DNA of 64,000 nt from a virus, in the IMG/VR virus record IMGVR_UViG_3300027759_003827, positions 1 to 64,000 of that record, one strand, 5' to 3'. The position numbers were made by a program, and so were the translations under genes. Of the stretch, positions 38,393-46,294 are shown piece by piece (position 1 is the stretch's first letter; every line of letters starts with the position of its first letter). The notes under the pieces were generated by a model. It did no database searches and was not told the DNA's origin. It was given only the letters and a program-made list of their open reading frames with translations.

Positions 38393-38713
38393 TGCAACTT
38401 TTAAAGAGATTACCCTATGAGTTGCCAACATCGCCGACATACGATTCGGGGCTATTAAGCGAGCAGATCTTACGGTATGCCACGGCCGTCTTCGTCGTTC
38501 CACGTTCGAACGATAATAAATTCAGGAAAGTAGAAGATGGGTGCGTGGACATCTACTTTTACGATTGGCATTTCTAACCGCGAGGTACCCGCCCTTTCTA
38601 CAGTTAAAGGATACATTCCAATCAACCTTTAATATTATAACAACTACCTACAATTTTTCAAAGTCGCCTCCTCGTCATGCGATGGTTATACCCGCGGCAG
38701 GTAGTAGTTTTTG
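38393..38713. other. 320-base stretch without a recognised gene inside the tRNA array
   Basis: G+C is higher than in neighbouring coding DNA. It contains an ACTACCT/AGGTAGT 7-bp acceptor-like pair spanning about 38642-38704 without a T arm, and a long AAAGTAGA..TCTACTTT hairpin with a T-run around 38526-38560. A 33-codon leftward ORF (38470-38571) is the only notable frame. The content is probably structured RNA, perhaps relics of tRNAs. Confidence 0.4.
38470..38571 (-). CDS. Possible 33-residue ORF in the RNA array
   Basis: ATG at 38569-38571, TAA at 38470-38472, product MPIVKVDVHAPIFYFPEFII and so on. It overlaps the hairpin region, has no clear leader, and may be chance. Listed because it is the only intact frame in the stretch. 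Confidence 0.2.
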   Translation of the reverse strand: MPIVKVDVHAPIFYFPEFIIVRTWNDEDGRGIP

Positions 38714-38785
38714 TTGCAAGAGAAGGATTCGAACCTCCGACCCCTAGGTTATGAGCCTAGTGAGCTACCTCTGCTCTATCTTGCG
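38714..38785 (-). tRNA. Initiator-like tRNA-Met (anticodon CAU)
   Basis: 72 nt. Loop CTCATAA gives CAT. Aligning U8 and the T arm (GGAGG-TTCGAAT-CCTTC) puts C1 opposite A72, the mismatch that marks bacterial initiator tRNAs, with A73. The anticodon stem CTAGG/CCTAG has only two of the three G-C pairs usual for initiators. Three bases separate it from the tmRNA's 3' CCA. Confidence 0.85.
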
Positions 38786-38788
38786 GTA

Positions 38789-39217
38789 TGGTGGAGATGG
38801 AGGGATTCGAACCCTCGTCTCCAGAAGTATAAATAATACCATTCTTACATGCTTTAGATCTACATTTTAAGCTGATCAGTAAAGGGCCGTACAGTTAAGT
38901 ACCAGTTACCACCACTTGGTTTTATGACTACCAAGAAACTCCCAGAAGGAGCAGAGCTATAATACTGAGACTATAGCGGGGTTCACAATCCTTATTTAAT
39001 GAGTCGATTGTGAGTACTCATCGAATTCTGTTCCAAGGTATTCGCACCCGATGCAATTAAGCCGCTACTGCGTACTCGTTCGCGCCTACGAAAGACATTA
39101 AGTCTTCGAAGGTCATAGTTGACATTTCGTCGTTTGTTGTTCGATAGAATATTTGAGTTCTACCACCTCTTGCATGCGATACTATCCATCTCATCTGGAT
39201 CAAGTCCAGGCATCCCC
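38789..39217 (-). ncRNA. ssrA: tmRNA (ssrA), complete, 429 nt
   Basis: 5' GGGGATG (39211-39217) pairs with 3' CATCTCC (one G-U), followed by A-CCA encoded at 38789-38792. The T arm GAGGG-TTCGAAT-CCCTC is perfect. The tag frame is GCG AAC GAG TAC GCA GTA GCG GCT TAA (39057-39083): tag ANEYAVAA, with a TAGGC just before the GCG resume codon, as in E. coli TAGTC-GCA. Several hairpins follow the tag, consistent with pseudoknots. It rescues stalled ribosomes and marks incomplete proteins for proteolysis. Rare in phages. Confidence 0.9.
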
Positions 39218-39261
39218 ATATTTTAAAGAACTGTATTATAAATATATAGAAGTATATAATA

Positions 39262-39288
39262 AAAGACCTTTCTAACTACGTAGTCTTT
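39262..39288 (-). terminator. Putative terminator after the lipoprotein gene
   Basis: AAAGAC/GTCTTT stem enclosing a CTACGTAG palindrome, followed on the minus strand by TATTATATA. Lies between the lipoprotein stop (39318) and the tmRNA 5' end. Confidence 0.45.
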
Positions 39289-39317
39289 GCAGGCCGGACA
39301 CCCTGACGTCTTTTTCC

Positions 39318-39521
39318 TTACTTGATCTCTTCGTTACTAACTGGCTTCTCAGCTTCTACCTTATCCAAAGGTGTTACTGTTGAACCACCACCAGCAGTTG
39401 TATCAGCTACTACAGCTGTAGAATCTACAGTTACAGTAGTTGAATCAGTTTTTACTTCCGTAGAAGCGCCTCCGCATGCAGTTAATGCAGCGATAGCAAA
39501 CATTGCGATTACTTTTTTCAT
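39318..39521 (-). CDS. Small lipoprotein
   Basis: 67 residues. Signal MKKVIAMFAIAALTACGG with lipobox LTAC (Cys16), then a Thr/Val/Ser-rich mature part (TEVKTDSTTVTVDSTAVVAD). Short lipoproteins with this ACGG-x-ST...DSTAV style are common in Flavobacteria. Probably anchored in the outer membrane. Shares the 39.3-47.5 kb export locus. Confidence 0.75.
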   Translation of the reverse strand: MKKVIAMFAIAALTACGGASTEVKTDSTTVTVDSTAVVADTTAGGGSTVTPLDKVEAEKPVSNEEIK

Positions 39522-39538
39522 CTTGTTCTTGTTTTTGT

Positions 39539-39790
39539 TTATTTAAATTGCGATAACACTTGGGTTAGTTGCGGCTTGGACATTACTCCGGAGTTTCTAT
39601 AAACTACATTTCCGCTATTCTCTACAATAATAGTAGGAACGCTTGACACGTTATATCTCTGTGCCATGTCTGGTTGTTGATCTACGTCAACATAATTAAT
39701 GCCTACGCCTATTTCTGCGCTTACTGCTTGAACTGTAGGTTTAAACATTTTACATGGACCGCACCATGCTGCTGTAAAGTATAATACCAT
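39539..39790 (-). CDS. Thioredoxin
   Basis: 83 residues, shorter than usual (about 105), lacking the first beta strand. WCGPC (9-13) is the redox site and VPT (51-53) the cis-proline. It may serve the phage class II ribonucleotide reductase at 63216-64000, whose C-terminal Cys pair needs re-reduction. Has its own promoter (39805-39836). Confidence 0.92.
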   Translation of the reverse strand: MVLYFTAAWCGPCKMFKPTVQAVSAEIGVGINYVDVDQQPDMAQRYNVSSVPTIIVENSGNVVYRNSGVMSKPQLTQVLSQFK

Positions 39791-39804
39791 CTTTTATCTT
39801 TTTA

Positions 39805-39836
39805 TAAATGTATGAACTTATTCTGAATCATCCAAC
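39805..39836 (-). promoter_or_regulatory. Class A promoter
   Basis: GTTGG (39832-39836), 19 bases, TACATTTA (39805-39812), upstream of thioredoxin; it overlaps the end of the gene at 39818-40153. Confidence 0.65.
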
Positions 39837-40153
39837 TTTACTGAATGCTTTTCTTGAACTCCTGGTAAAGCAATAATTACTGGTTCTACTTTGTATATAG
39901 AGTTTACAGTATGAGCTAAGTCGTATCCTTCTTGTTCTTCTATTTCTAATACTTGAGATGTATTAAAGAACCTATCTCCTTTAATCATAAGAAAGCATTG
40001 ATGTTCATTAGACTTCTCTAGGTTAATAGTCCCTTCCTTAACGTACCCTTCATTAATTTGATTAGGATGTTCGTTGTTAAATTTATTATCCTTTAATTTA
40101 GTCAATCGTATTACCGTGTCTCTATACTTACTAAAATCTATTAGCTCGCTCAT
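39818..40153 (-). CDS. Unknown protein
   Basis: 111 residues, soluble, no motif recognised (SELIDFSKYRDTVIRLTK; YKVEPVIIALPGVQEKHS). One base separates it from the gene at 40155-40592. Confidence 0.65.
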   Translation of the reverse strand: MSELIDFSKYRDTVIRLTKLKDNKFNNEHPNQINEGYVKEGTINLEKSNEHQCFLMIKGDRFFNTSQVLEIEEQEGYDLAHTVNSIYKVEPVIIALPGVQEKHSVKLDDSE

Positions 40154-40154
40154 A

Positions 40155-40592
40155 TTATTTTATTTTAAATTTAATATTTTTCTTTCCTATTTTAATTGAT
40201 TCTATAATTAAATCTTCATAGTCTCTTCCAAAAAACTCTTTTAAATTTCTTCCTCTAGAAAGGTAAGGGCCTCCTGAAGGATCTACCATATCGATAGTAT
40301 CCTTATCTGAATAAATATATTCTCCAAATAGTTTATAGAGAGCATTATTATACCAACCAGTACCGTCTTTCTCAACGTATAATGCTTCCTCAAATTCTTC
40401 AAGAGTTAGTAATTGATTCCCTTCCAATTTAGCGTCTATAATTGCACTTGTTACATACTTCTCGTATGCTACATCGTACTTGTTAGGCCAGCTATATCTA
40501 AAATAGGGACTATAACCAGACATAGTTACAGTTTTTCCCTTATGGTCAAAGGTAATCTTATCGTTGTAGCGGTTATGGTAGATTGCTTTCAT
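40155..40592 (-). CDS. Unknown protein
   Basis: 145 residues with a beta-rich start (AIYHNRYNDKITFDHKGKTV) and basic end (KIGKKNIKFKIK). No recognised family. Own promoter at 40597-40628. Confidence 0.65.
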   Translation of the reverse strand: MKAIYHNRYNDKITFDHKGKTVTMSGYSPYFRYSWPNKYDVAYEKYVTSAIIDAKLEGNQLLTLEEFEEALYVEKDGTGWYNNALYKLFGEYIYSDKDTIDMVDPSGGPYLSRGRNLKEFFGRDYEDLIIESIKIGKKNIKFKIK

Positions 40593-40596
40593 AGAT

Positions 40597-40628
40597 TAAA
40601 ATTAAGGAGACTTATTTAACCTACCAAC
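40597..40628 (-). promoter_or_regulatory. Class A promoter
   Basis: GTTGG (40624-40628), 19 bases, TAATTTTA (40597-40604), immediately before the ATG at 40592. It lies between the stop at 40632 and the next gene. Confidence 0.6.
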
Positions 40629-40631
40629 TTT

Positions 40632-41882
40632 TTATATGTTTATTTTAGATCCAAGTGCAAATACGTACATCAATGGAATATCAGGATTAGTACTCATATT
40701 AACTTTTAAATTAATATTTAATTTAAATTTCTTACTAAATCTAATATCTGTTCCAGCACCTGTAAAGAAGGAAACGTTAGCATCGTATGTAGCTTTCTTA
40801 TCTTGTTGACCGAACATTACAGGTGAGGAAATAAGGTATATTTCCGGAGATACTGTTTGTTTTCTACTAACTTGAAAGGGTCTAGTGTAGAAGGCTATGA
40901 TAGAGGGCGATAACATTATCTGAGTACCTGTTAAGATAAGGGAATTTCCACTTAAAGCAAGTCCTGCTACCGCTCCTTTGTTTAGAGGTTTTACAAAGGA
41001 CCATCCGTAGAATATAAACTTATTATCCCAATCTGTTACATAAGTTACACTAGTAGAAGTTACTCCAAATACCTTTCCTTTCTTCATTATAATATCAGAA
41101 GTGCTTCCTCCAATAACTACCTGCTTTAGGTCTGCTCTAACTGAAGTGCTTATTCCGTAACTAAACATACCTTCGTTTAAAGTCTTAGACATATTAACAT
41201 TGAAGGTAGGTACTATCATAGAGCCCATCTGTATTACTGATAAGTCTGCTTTAACGATAGGAGGATTAGCTTTACGTTCTTCTTTTTTCTTTTCTTGTTC
41301 TTTCTTCTTATTTTCAGATTTTTTCTCTGATTTAGATTCAGACTTAGATTCGTTACTTGAACTTTCTGATTTTGTTTCTCTTCCAGAACTCTCCGATGAT
41401 GAGTTTGATGACGACGACTCCCCAGAGGAGGATGAGGATTGGGAAGAAGAGGAGGATGAAGACGAGGTTGAAGAGGATGAGGAAGATATTGAAGTTCCTG
41501 ATGTAGATACGGCTGCTGTAGAAGCAGCACTTGAGCTTGCTGCAGATGCTGCTGATGAAGCTGCTTGAGAGGCAGCATTGCTTGCTGCTTGTGCGGCCTG
41601 TTGTGCCACAGTTGCTACTATTGCTATTGGACATGGTGTTGAGAAGATGTCATTAACCCATTTAGTTACTGTTCCTGATGCAAAGTCGGCATACGTAAAG
41701 ATTCTAGACTTATTTCTAATAAGTACTAATACTCCAGGTTGATTAGATGAGATAGGAACTACTACTGTGTAAACTTTGTTATCACAGGGGTCAATGTAGG
41801 TTTGAACAATATTCTGACCGTTCGCTTTATTAGCGAATATAAACGAAACTGATATTAAGACGGCTAGTATCCATTGTTTCAT
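40632..41882 (-). CDS. Secreted protein with Ser-rich linker and C-terminal beta domain
   Basis: 416 residues. Signal peptide 1-22 (MKQWILAVLISVSFIFANKA, cut before QNIVQ). Residues about 95-200 are Ala then Ser repeats followed by a Lys/Glu-rich stretch. The last 210 residues are beta-rich (PTFNVNMSKTLNEGMFSYGI, VSFFTGAGTDIRFSKKFKLN) and end LMYVFALGSKINI, close to an outer-membrane barrel end, though not proven. Stop overlaps the lipoprotein ATG at 41882 by one base. Confidence 0.7.
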   Translation of the reverse strand: MKQWILAVLISVSFIFANKANGQNIVQTYIDPCDNKVYTVVVPISSNQPGVLVLIRNKSRIFTYADFASGTVTKWVNDIFSTPCPIAIVATVAQQAAQAASNAASQAASSAASAASSSAASTAAVSTSGTSISSSSSSTSSSSSSSSQSSSSSGESSSSNSSSESSGRETKSESSSNESKSESKSEKKSENKKKEQEKKKEERKANPPIVKADLSVIQMGSMIVPTFNVNMSKTLNEGMFSYGISTSVRADLKQVVIGGSTSDIIMKKGKVFGVTSTSVTYVTDWDNKFIFYGWSFVKPLNKGAVAGLALSGNSLILTGTQIMLSPSIIAFYTRPFQVSRKQTVSPEIYLISSPVMFGQQDKKATYDANVSFFTGAGTDIRFSKKFKLNINLKVNMSTNPDIPLMYVFALGSKINI

Positions 41883-42172
41883 TAATTTCTTCTAGAAGGA
41901 CGAGAAGGTAATTGTCTTGGTGGAACAAAACGATGAGTTGGCCTTTGAGGTATCCAGCGTTGTGGTTGATATCTAGGTGTAATCCATCTTTGAATTATAA
42001 TCGGAGTAAACTGTATAGGAGCATATTGATAATCGTAAATTACTCTCTGCTTCCTAACTATTGAATCTTGCGGACTAACGAACACATACTGAACTGGGGT
42101 GCAGCTAGCTATAAACATTGTTATCCACAGTAGTAATATAAATGCTACACAGATTGAAATTATTTTTTTCAT
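41882..42172 (-). CDS. Pro/Arg-rich lipoprotein
   Basis: 96 residues. Lipobox FIASC (about Cys24) after a long hydrophobic signal, then a Pro/Gln/Arg-rich part (QRWITPRYQPQRWIPQRPTH). The basic mature part could bind outer-membrane or DNA phosphate. Inside the export locus. Confidence 0.72.
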   Translation of the reverse strand: MKKIISICVAFILLLWITMFIASCTPVQYVFVSPQDSIVRKQRVIYDYQYAPIQFTPIIIQRWITPRYQPQRWIPQRPTHRFVPPRQLPSRPSRRN

Positions 42173-42173
42173 C

Positions 42174-42281
42174 TTACTTTACTTTATTTAAAATTACTTG
42201 ATTAGCTTTCACTAATTCTGCTTTCTTAACGCCAGATTTTTTAGATCTCATTGAACGCTTTTTCTTTGGTGCTGTTCCCAT
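42174..42281 (-). CDS. 35-residue basic peptide
   Basis: ATG at 42279-42281, TAA at 42174-42176. MGTAPKKKRSMRSKKSGVKK then AELVKANQVILNKVK: strongly basic. It fits the gap between the CsgG-type gene and the lipoprotein gene with 1-3 base spacing, which supports expression. Possibly binds nucleic acid; no homologue recognised. Confidence 0.45.
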   Translation of the reverse strand: MGTAPKKKRSMRSKKSGVKKAELVKANQVILNKVK

Positions 42282-42284
42282 AAT

Positions 42285-43007
42285 TTACTTTTTAAAAACT
42301 TCTTTCTTAACCATGCGAGCTAGAATTCTTGCACAAGCAATATCTAAAGCTTTTTTGGTTGCAATTGAAACTGTTGATTGATTAAATTTAACTGGATCTA
42401 CTGTAGCGTCTGAAAGGAAGGTTAACTCTCTAGTTGTCTTAGCTTCACCAAGTCCTGATGCTGCTATGATTTCTCCTGTCTCTGCATTTGTAAATCTAAC
42501 TTGTAAGCCTAAACGAGTTACCATTTGATTCTTAACTCCGTTAGATAAATTTATTTCTTCGTCATCAGATACAGACCAGTCATATACCTCTACTTCTACA
42601 AAGTAATGTGCAAGTCTAATCTTACCTCTACCGTCTAATTTGTCTTGACTTATTCCAGCTTGTGATGCTTGAAACTGCTTGACCATTCTATTCTTAATCT
42701 CTGTCTTATCTTCTGTAAATGTAAAGCGATTAAGATTCTCTAAATATTCTAACGTGATATTAGCTACACCTAAACCTACTTTCTTCTCTTTAAGTTCTGG
42801 ATATTGCTCGTAGACTTCATCACCAATACCGCATTTAAGAATTTGAATAGGTATCGTTGGTCCATCGTAGTCTAAGTATTGACTAATATCGATTTTAGTT
42901 TCGAAGCTTGCTTTGTACTGCTCTGTCTTTGTTGACCCTATAGTTTGTGCAACAGCCACAGCACTGCTTAGTAAAAATAAACTTAATAAAGTTAATAACT
43001 TTTGCAT
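42285..43007 (-). CDS. CsgG-like secretion protein
   Basis: 240 residues. Signal peptide (MQKLLTLLSLFLLSSAVAVA). LEYLENLNRFTFTEDKTEIK, GRGKIRLAHYFVEVEVYDW and IAASGLGEAKTTRELTFL fit CsgG (curli transport pore): the grF-x-vveR helix, the aDy-v-x-G strand and the C-terminal strands. It lacks the lipid-anchor Cys of CsgG, so it may be periplasmic or anchored otherwise. CsgG-like genes are known in some marine phages. With the 703-residue protein it suggests a phage-made secretion path. Confidence 0.75.
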   Translation of the reverse strand: MQKLLTLLSLFLLSSAVAVAQTIGSTKTEQYKASFETKIDISQYLDYDGPTIPIQILKCGIGDEVYEQYPELKEKKVGLGVANITLEYLENLNRFTFTEDKTEIKNRMVKQFQASQAGISQDKLDGRGKIRLAHYFVEVEVYDWSVSDDEEINLSNGVKNQMVTRLGLQVRFTNAETGEIIAASGLGEAKTTRELTFLSDATVDPVKFNQSTVSIATKKALDIACARILARMVKKEVFKK

Positions 43008-43012
43008 ACATG

Positions 43013-43234
43013 TTATTTCTTTTCTGGTTTTTCATACCAGATGTTATCTGGATCATTTTTAAATGTTCCGTCTATTTTCCACATAATAGCATTACCTACT
43101 TCTGTATTTAACTTTGGATCTACCTGCCAGGTAATTAACATAAAGACTTCAAAGCTTAAAGCTAGTATGGTCCATACAAAAAATAACTGTGCAAATCTCA
43201 AAAGTAACAAATCCTTAATTTTATTCATAAACAT
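43013..43234 (-). CDS. Small membrane protein
   Basis: 73 residues, one clear hydrophobic segment (QLFFVWTILALSFEVFMLIT) then a charged tail (WQVDPKLNTEVGNAIMW). Two in-frame ATGs (43234, 43228) near the start; either fits. It follows the 43240 gene by 5 bases. Confidence 0.6.
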   Translation of the reverse strand: MFMNKIKDLLLLRFAQLFFVWTILALSFEVFMLITWQVDPKLNTEVGNAIMWKIDGTFKNDPDNIWYEKPEKK

Positions 43235-43239
43235 ATATT

Positions 43240-43482
43240 TTAGTTTTCTTCTTCTTTCTTCTTACTGAACTTATCCCAAGTATCTCCTGCTACAGTAGCA
43301 ATAGTGATAAGCATCACCGCTTCTACTAATTTATCTGAAGGTTTGATATCTCCGTGAGAGAAGCTGTTTGCTAATAAAGTACCGCATAAAAATAGAGAGC
43401 ATACAAAACCAATTAATGGTTTCATTGAAATTGATCCTTTTTCATCTTTAAATAAGTCTATTACGAATTCTTTAAATGTCAT
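43240..43482 (-). CDS. Two-helix membrane protein, holin candidate
   Basis: 80 residues: a soluble N-terminus, two hydrophobic helices (PLIGFVCSLFLCGTLLANSF and LVEAVMLITIATVAGDTWDK) and a charged C-terminus (KKKEEEN). Resembles small class II holins. No neighbouring lysin, so this is architecture only. Confidence 0.6.
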   Translation of the reverse strand: MTFKEFVIDLFKDEKGSISMKPLIGFVCSLFLCGTLLANSFSHGDIKPSDKLVEAVMLITIATVAGDTWDKFSKKKEEEN

Positions 43483-43506
43483 GATTGTTAATTTTGTTGT
43501 TATAAA

Positions 43507-43818
43507 TTACCATTGAGCGGGTTTTTCTTTAAACTCGTCTCCTTCTTTTTTCTTAACCGGAGCTGAAGGTTTAGTTTCTGCTGCTTTTTCTTTTATAACT
43601 ACTGTTTTAGTTCCTCCAGCAGCCTGTTGTTGTTGCTGAGAGTTATTAATAATGATAGATGGTTGAGCTACTTGCTCTGTACGAGCTTCTTCTTTATGAC
43701 CGCCAGTTAACTTAGTTGTAACCCATCCTCCTACTCCTAACGTTACTGTGCTTACTAGTGTAATAAGAATACCTTTAAAGGATTTTCCAGTTGATTCTTG
43801 TTCTACCTCTTCTGACAT
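43507..43818 (-). CDS. Membrane protein with Gln-rich periplasmic tail
   Basis: 103 residues. A hydrophobic segment at 13-33 (KGILITLVSTVTLGVGGWVT) and a long Gln/Lys/Glu-rich tail (IIINNSQQQQQAAGGTKTVV, KKKEGDEFKEKPAQW). Likely a linker protein between membranes. Unassigned. Confidence 0.6.
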   Translation of the reverse strand: MSEEVEQESTGKSFKGILITLVSTVTLGVGGWVTTKLTGGHKEEARTEQVAQPSIIINNSQQQQQAAGGTKTVVIKEKAAETKPSAPVKKKEGDEFKEKPAQW

Positions 43819-43824
43819 ATTAAA

Positions 43825-44178
43825 TTATTTTATAATGATTGGAAATTTAGCTTCTTTTCCGCTTATATCTATAAATATCAAGTCGTAGTCCTTTTTTGCT
43901 AGATCTGATAAATTGTATATCTTCTTAGTAACTATTTCTGTAGCTGTAAAACCATCTGTTTTAACGGGTTTTTCGCTTCCAAAAGGAATTATTTGCACAG
44001 AATACTTAGCTCCAATAGTAGTTTCAAACTCAGCTGTAACTACATTGTCTATCTGCTTTATAGACTTAATGCTTGTTGAAGTAGCCGTAACTCCTAAATC
44101 AATTACTTGTTGAGGTGTAGGAGTAATCTTTGTACAAGCTACTAAGAACATAACCATTATTAATGCTGCTTTTTTCAT
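43825..44178 (-). CDS. Lipoprotein, beta-rich
   Basis: 117 residues. Lipobox LVACT (Cys15) in MKKAALIMVMFLVACTKITP. The mature part is beta-rich (VTAEFETTIGAKYSVQIIPF...). It is followed by the cohesin/dockerin-like gene after 1 base. Confidence 0.7.
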   Translation of the reverse strand: MKKAALIMVMFLVACTKITPTPQQVIDLGVTATSTSIKSIKQIDNVVTAEFETTIGAKYSVQIIPFGSEKPVKTDGFTATEIVTKKIYNLSDLAKKDYDLIFIDISGKEAKFPIIIK

Positions 44179-44179
44179 T

Positions 44180-46291
44180 TTAGAAGTTGTTATATCCTGT
44201 TAATTTAATTTGTACTCTATTTAAATTAATGCCTAGTTGATTACCGTTGATCGCACTAGCATCCATTGTAGATGAAACATTTATAGATGTTAAAATGTCT
44301 ACCCCGTTACCTATTGTTGAGAACTTTAATTTAAATGGAGTAGAAACTCCAGTAATAGCTGTTTTATTATTTTGATCTAAAGCTCCAAACTTAACCTTAC
44401 CGTTCTTAGCGTTTGCAAATATAAACCAAGTATTGGGTAGAGTTGATACTAATTCTTCAAACTTAAGCTTAGTTGGATCATATTCGAACTGAAATTGTAA
44501 GCCTCCTACGTTAGCTCCTTTAGTATCAATTGCGACTGGTATTTCTATATTATTAGATGTTATAGTCGTGTTTGTTAAGTTAACATCTATAGCAGTTATA
44601 TCATAAGGAGTATTAATGAAACTCGTATTTGAAATAGACATATTTTTAAATACAGTATTAGTCTGTAAGCTATTCAAAGCATTTGTTTGAACTGTTGAAG
44701 TTCCGCTAGTAGAAGTTACAACTTGAGATGAATGAGATCTGTTTACATCTCCCCATAACAGGTATTTTAGGTTTAAGAAAGCATTTGTACCTAATACATC
44801 TGTCTTAAAGTAGGTCTTAGGATATGTAACAGTACTCCAGTTTGAAGTTGTTATGCTTCCCCAAGATGAATTAGGGTTCATATCAAAAGTAAACTCTGCT
44901 CTTAATGCATAATCTACACCTCCGTTATTAATATCTCTTATATAGCTTAAATATACAGATGAACCGTCTTTAGCTTTAAGTAAAGTCGAAGGTACTCTAT
45001 ATTGAGCCCATGAAGCATCTTCAGATACATACTCAACTGGACCTGTGTATATGTCAAATAATTGAACACTCTTAACTTTGTTAGGAAGAGTTCCTGTTGG
45101 AAACTTTCTCATATCGATACGTAAAGTACTAAACGTAGTTCCTGGAGTTACATAGCTCCATTCTACCTGTCCGCCTATCGTAGCTACATCTGCTGCTCTC
45201 CAAGTAGGTAAGCTCATCCAGCCGTTTGTACCTGCTACATATCCTACAGGTATCGTCATTAGAGTATCTAGTCCGGCAACTTGACCTAACAGTCTAGGTA
45301 AGTCTCCGCCGTCTATTACCCTATTCCTATTAATGTCTGCAGCATACAGAGATTGGCCTGTATTTAAGTTAGTACCTTTAGTTCCGTCTAGTCCCATAGA
45401 AGTAAATTCGGCTTGTGCTGTAGTAAAGTCGGATATTGTAATAGCTGAATTATAAATTTTATAGATGCTGTCTATACTGTACATTAAAGTAACGTCGTAT
45501 ACTTTATTTGCTGCTAATAGAGATTGATTAATATCTACAGATCCGTCAGATAACACTGAGAATAGTTGACCTTGGTTTGTAACTGTGTCTCTAAATGATA
45601 GCTTTAAATTAGATAAATTATATAAATTAGAATTTAAGTCAACTTTTGCGGTTACATACTTACCGAAGTTCTGATTCATATTAATTTGAGTAGACAGTGG
45701 ACTGTCCATAAATGTTGGAGCTTGAACACCTTGCGCATCCCATCCAGCAACAAAGTTCAATATAACAGGGTTGAATGAATTTGCTGTTGATGCTACCTTT
45801 AATTTAAATCTTACAATTAACATTCTATCGTAAGATGTATAAGGCATTGCCGATGTTGTTGCCCAGGTTAAAGTTGCTCTAAGAATTGCATTAGAACCGT
45901 TAGCATTATACACGTAAGTTGCATTGGAAACATACCTCTGTGTACCGTTTGTATAAGTACTATTTCCTGCGTAAGTATAGCTAGGATAGTTTTGCCAAGA
46001 TAGTTGTATGTTAGAACCAGCAGGGAGTATTCCGCCGTTACCGCCAGTACCTGTATGATTAACTGAAACTACTTCAAAGTTTGTCATATCATACTGCAAA
46101 TCAAACATTAGCTGTCTTGTAGTTGCATCGCTGTTACCGTTTGCTTGAATTATGACGTCAAACTGATCTCCTCTATTAATAGCACCGCCAGTTGTACTAG
46201 CAATAACTCTTGTATCAGAGAATTTAAATTTAATTTGTCCGAAAGATGTTAATCCTACAAACAGTAGGATAAGTGTCAATAAATGTTTCAT
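44180..46291 (-). CDS. Large secreted protein with cohesin- and dockerin-like modules
   Basis: 703 residues. Signal peptide MKHLLTLILLFVGLTSFGQ. Two dockerin-like calcium motifs are present: YAADINRNRVIDGGDLPRLL (about 315-334) and LLWGDVNRSHSSQVVTS (about 511-527). A C-terminal cohesin-like module includes VGGLQFQFEYDPTKLKFEEL (about 607-626). Many Thr/Ser/Asn-rich beta strands lie in between. Such parts make non-covalent protein assemblies on cell surfaces. It sits between lipoprotein, CsgG-like and small membrane genes. Could be a virion fibre or a host-surface protein; location unproven. Confidence 0.7.
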   Translation of the reverse strand: MKHLLTLILLFVGLTSFGQIKFKFSDTRVIASTTGGAINRGDQFDVIIQANGNSDATTRQLMFDLQYDMTNFEVVSVNHTGTGGNGGILPAGSNIQLSWQNYPSYTYAGNSTYTNGTQRYVSNATYVYNANGSNAILRATLTWATTSAMPYTSYDRMLIVRFKLKVASTANSFNPVILNFVAGWDAQGVQAPTFMDSPLSTQINMNQNFGKYVTAKVDLNSNLYNLSNLKLSFRDTVTNQGQLFSVLSDGSVDINQSLLAANKVYDVTLMYSIDSIYKIYNSAITISDFTTAQAEFTSMGLDGTKGTNLNTGQSLYAADINRNRVIDGGDLPRLLGQVAGLDTLMTIPVGYVAGTNGWMSLPTWRAADVATIGGQVEWSYVTPGTTFSTLRIDMRKFPTGTLPNKVKSVQLFDIYTGPVEYVSEDASWAQYRVPSTLLKAKDGSSVYLSYIRDINNGGVDYALRAEFTFDMNPNSSWGSITTSNWSTVTYPKTYFKTDVLGTNAFLNLKYLLWGDVNRSHSSQVVTSTSGTSTVQTNALNSLQTNTVFKNMSISNTSFINTPYDITAIDVNLTNTTITSNNIEIPVAIDTKGANVGGLQFQFEYDPTKLKFEELVSTLPNTWFIFANAKNGKVKFGALDQNNKTAITGVSTPFKLKFSTIGNGVDILTSINVSSTMDASAINGNQLGINLNRVQIKLTGYNNF

Positions 46292-46294
46292 GTC

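Noticed and set aside
38393-38713. RNase P RNA or other large known RNA
   Set aside because: I looked for RNase P and ribosomal signature stretches; none fits, only scattered chance matches.
37671-38747. Several plus-strand ORFs across the RNA array
   Set aside because: They run through tRNA genes read backwards (for example 38046-38351 crosses tRNA-Gln, tRNA-Ser and part of tRNA-Thr). Antisense of RNA genes.
41200-41568. Long plus-strand ORF rich in Asp/Glu
   Set aside because: It is the antisense of the serine-rich linker of the secreted protein; the acidic repeats arise from reading Ser codons backwards. No leader or promoter.
18274-43482. Sure holin calls
   Set aside because: Two small membrane proteins have holin-like layout, but no lysin is near and layout alone is not enough; kept as candidates only.
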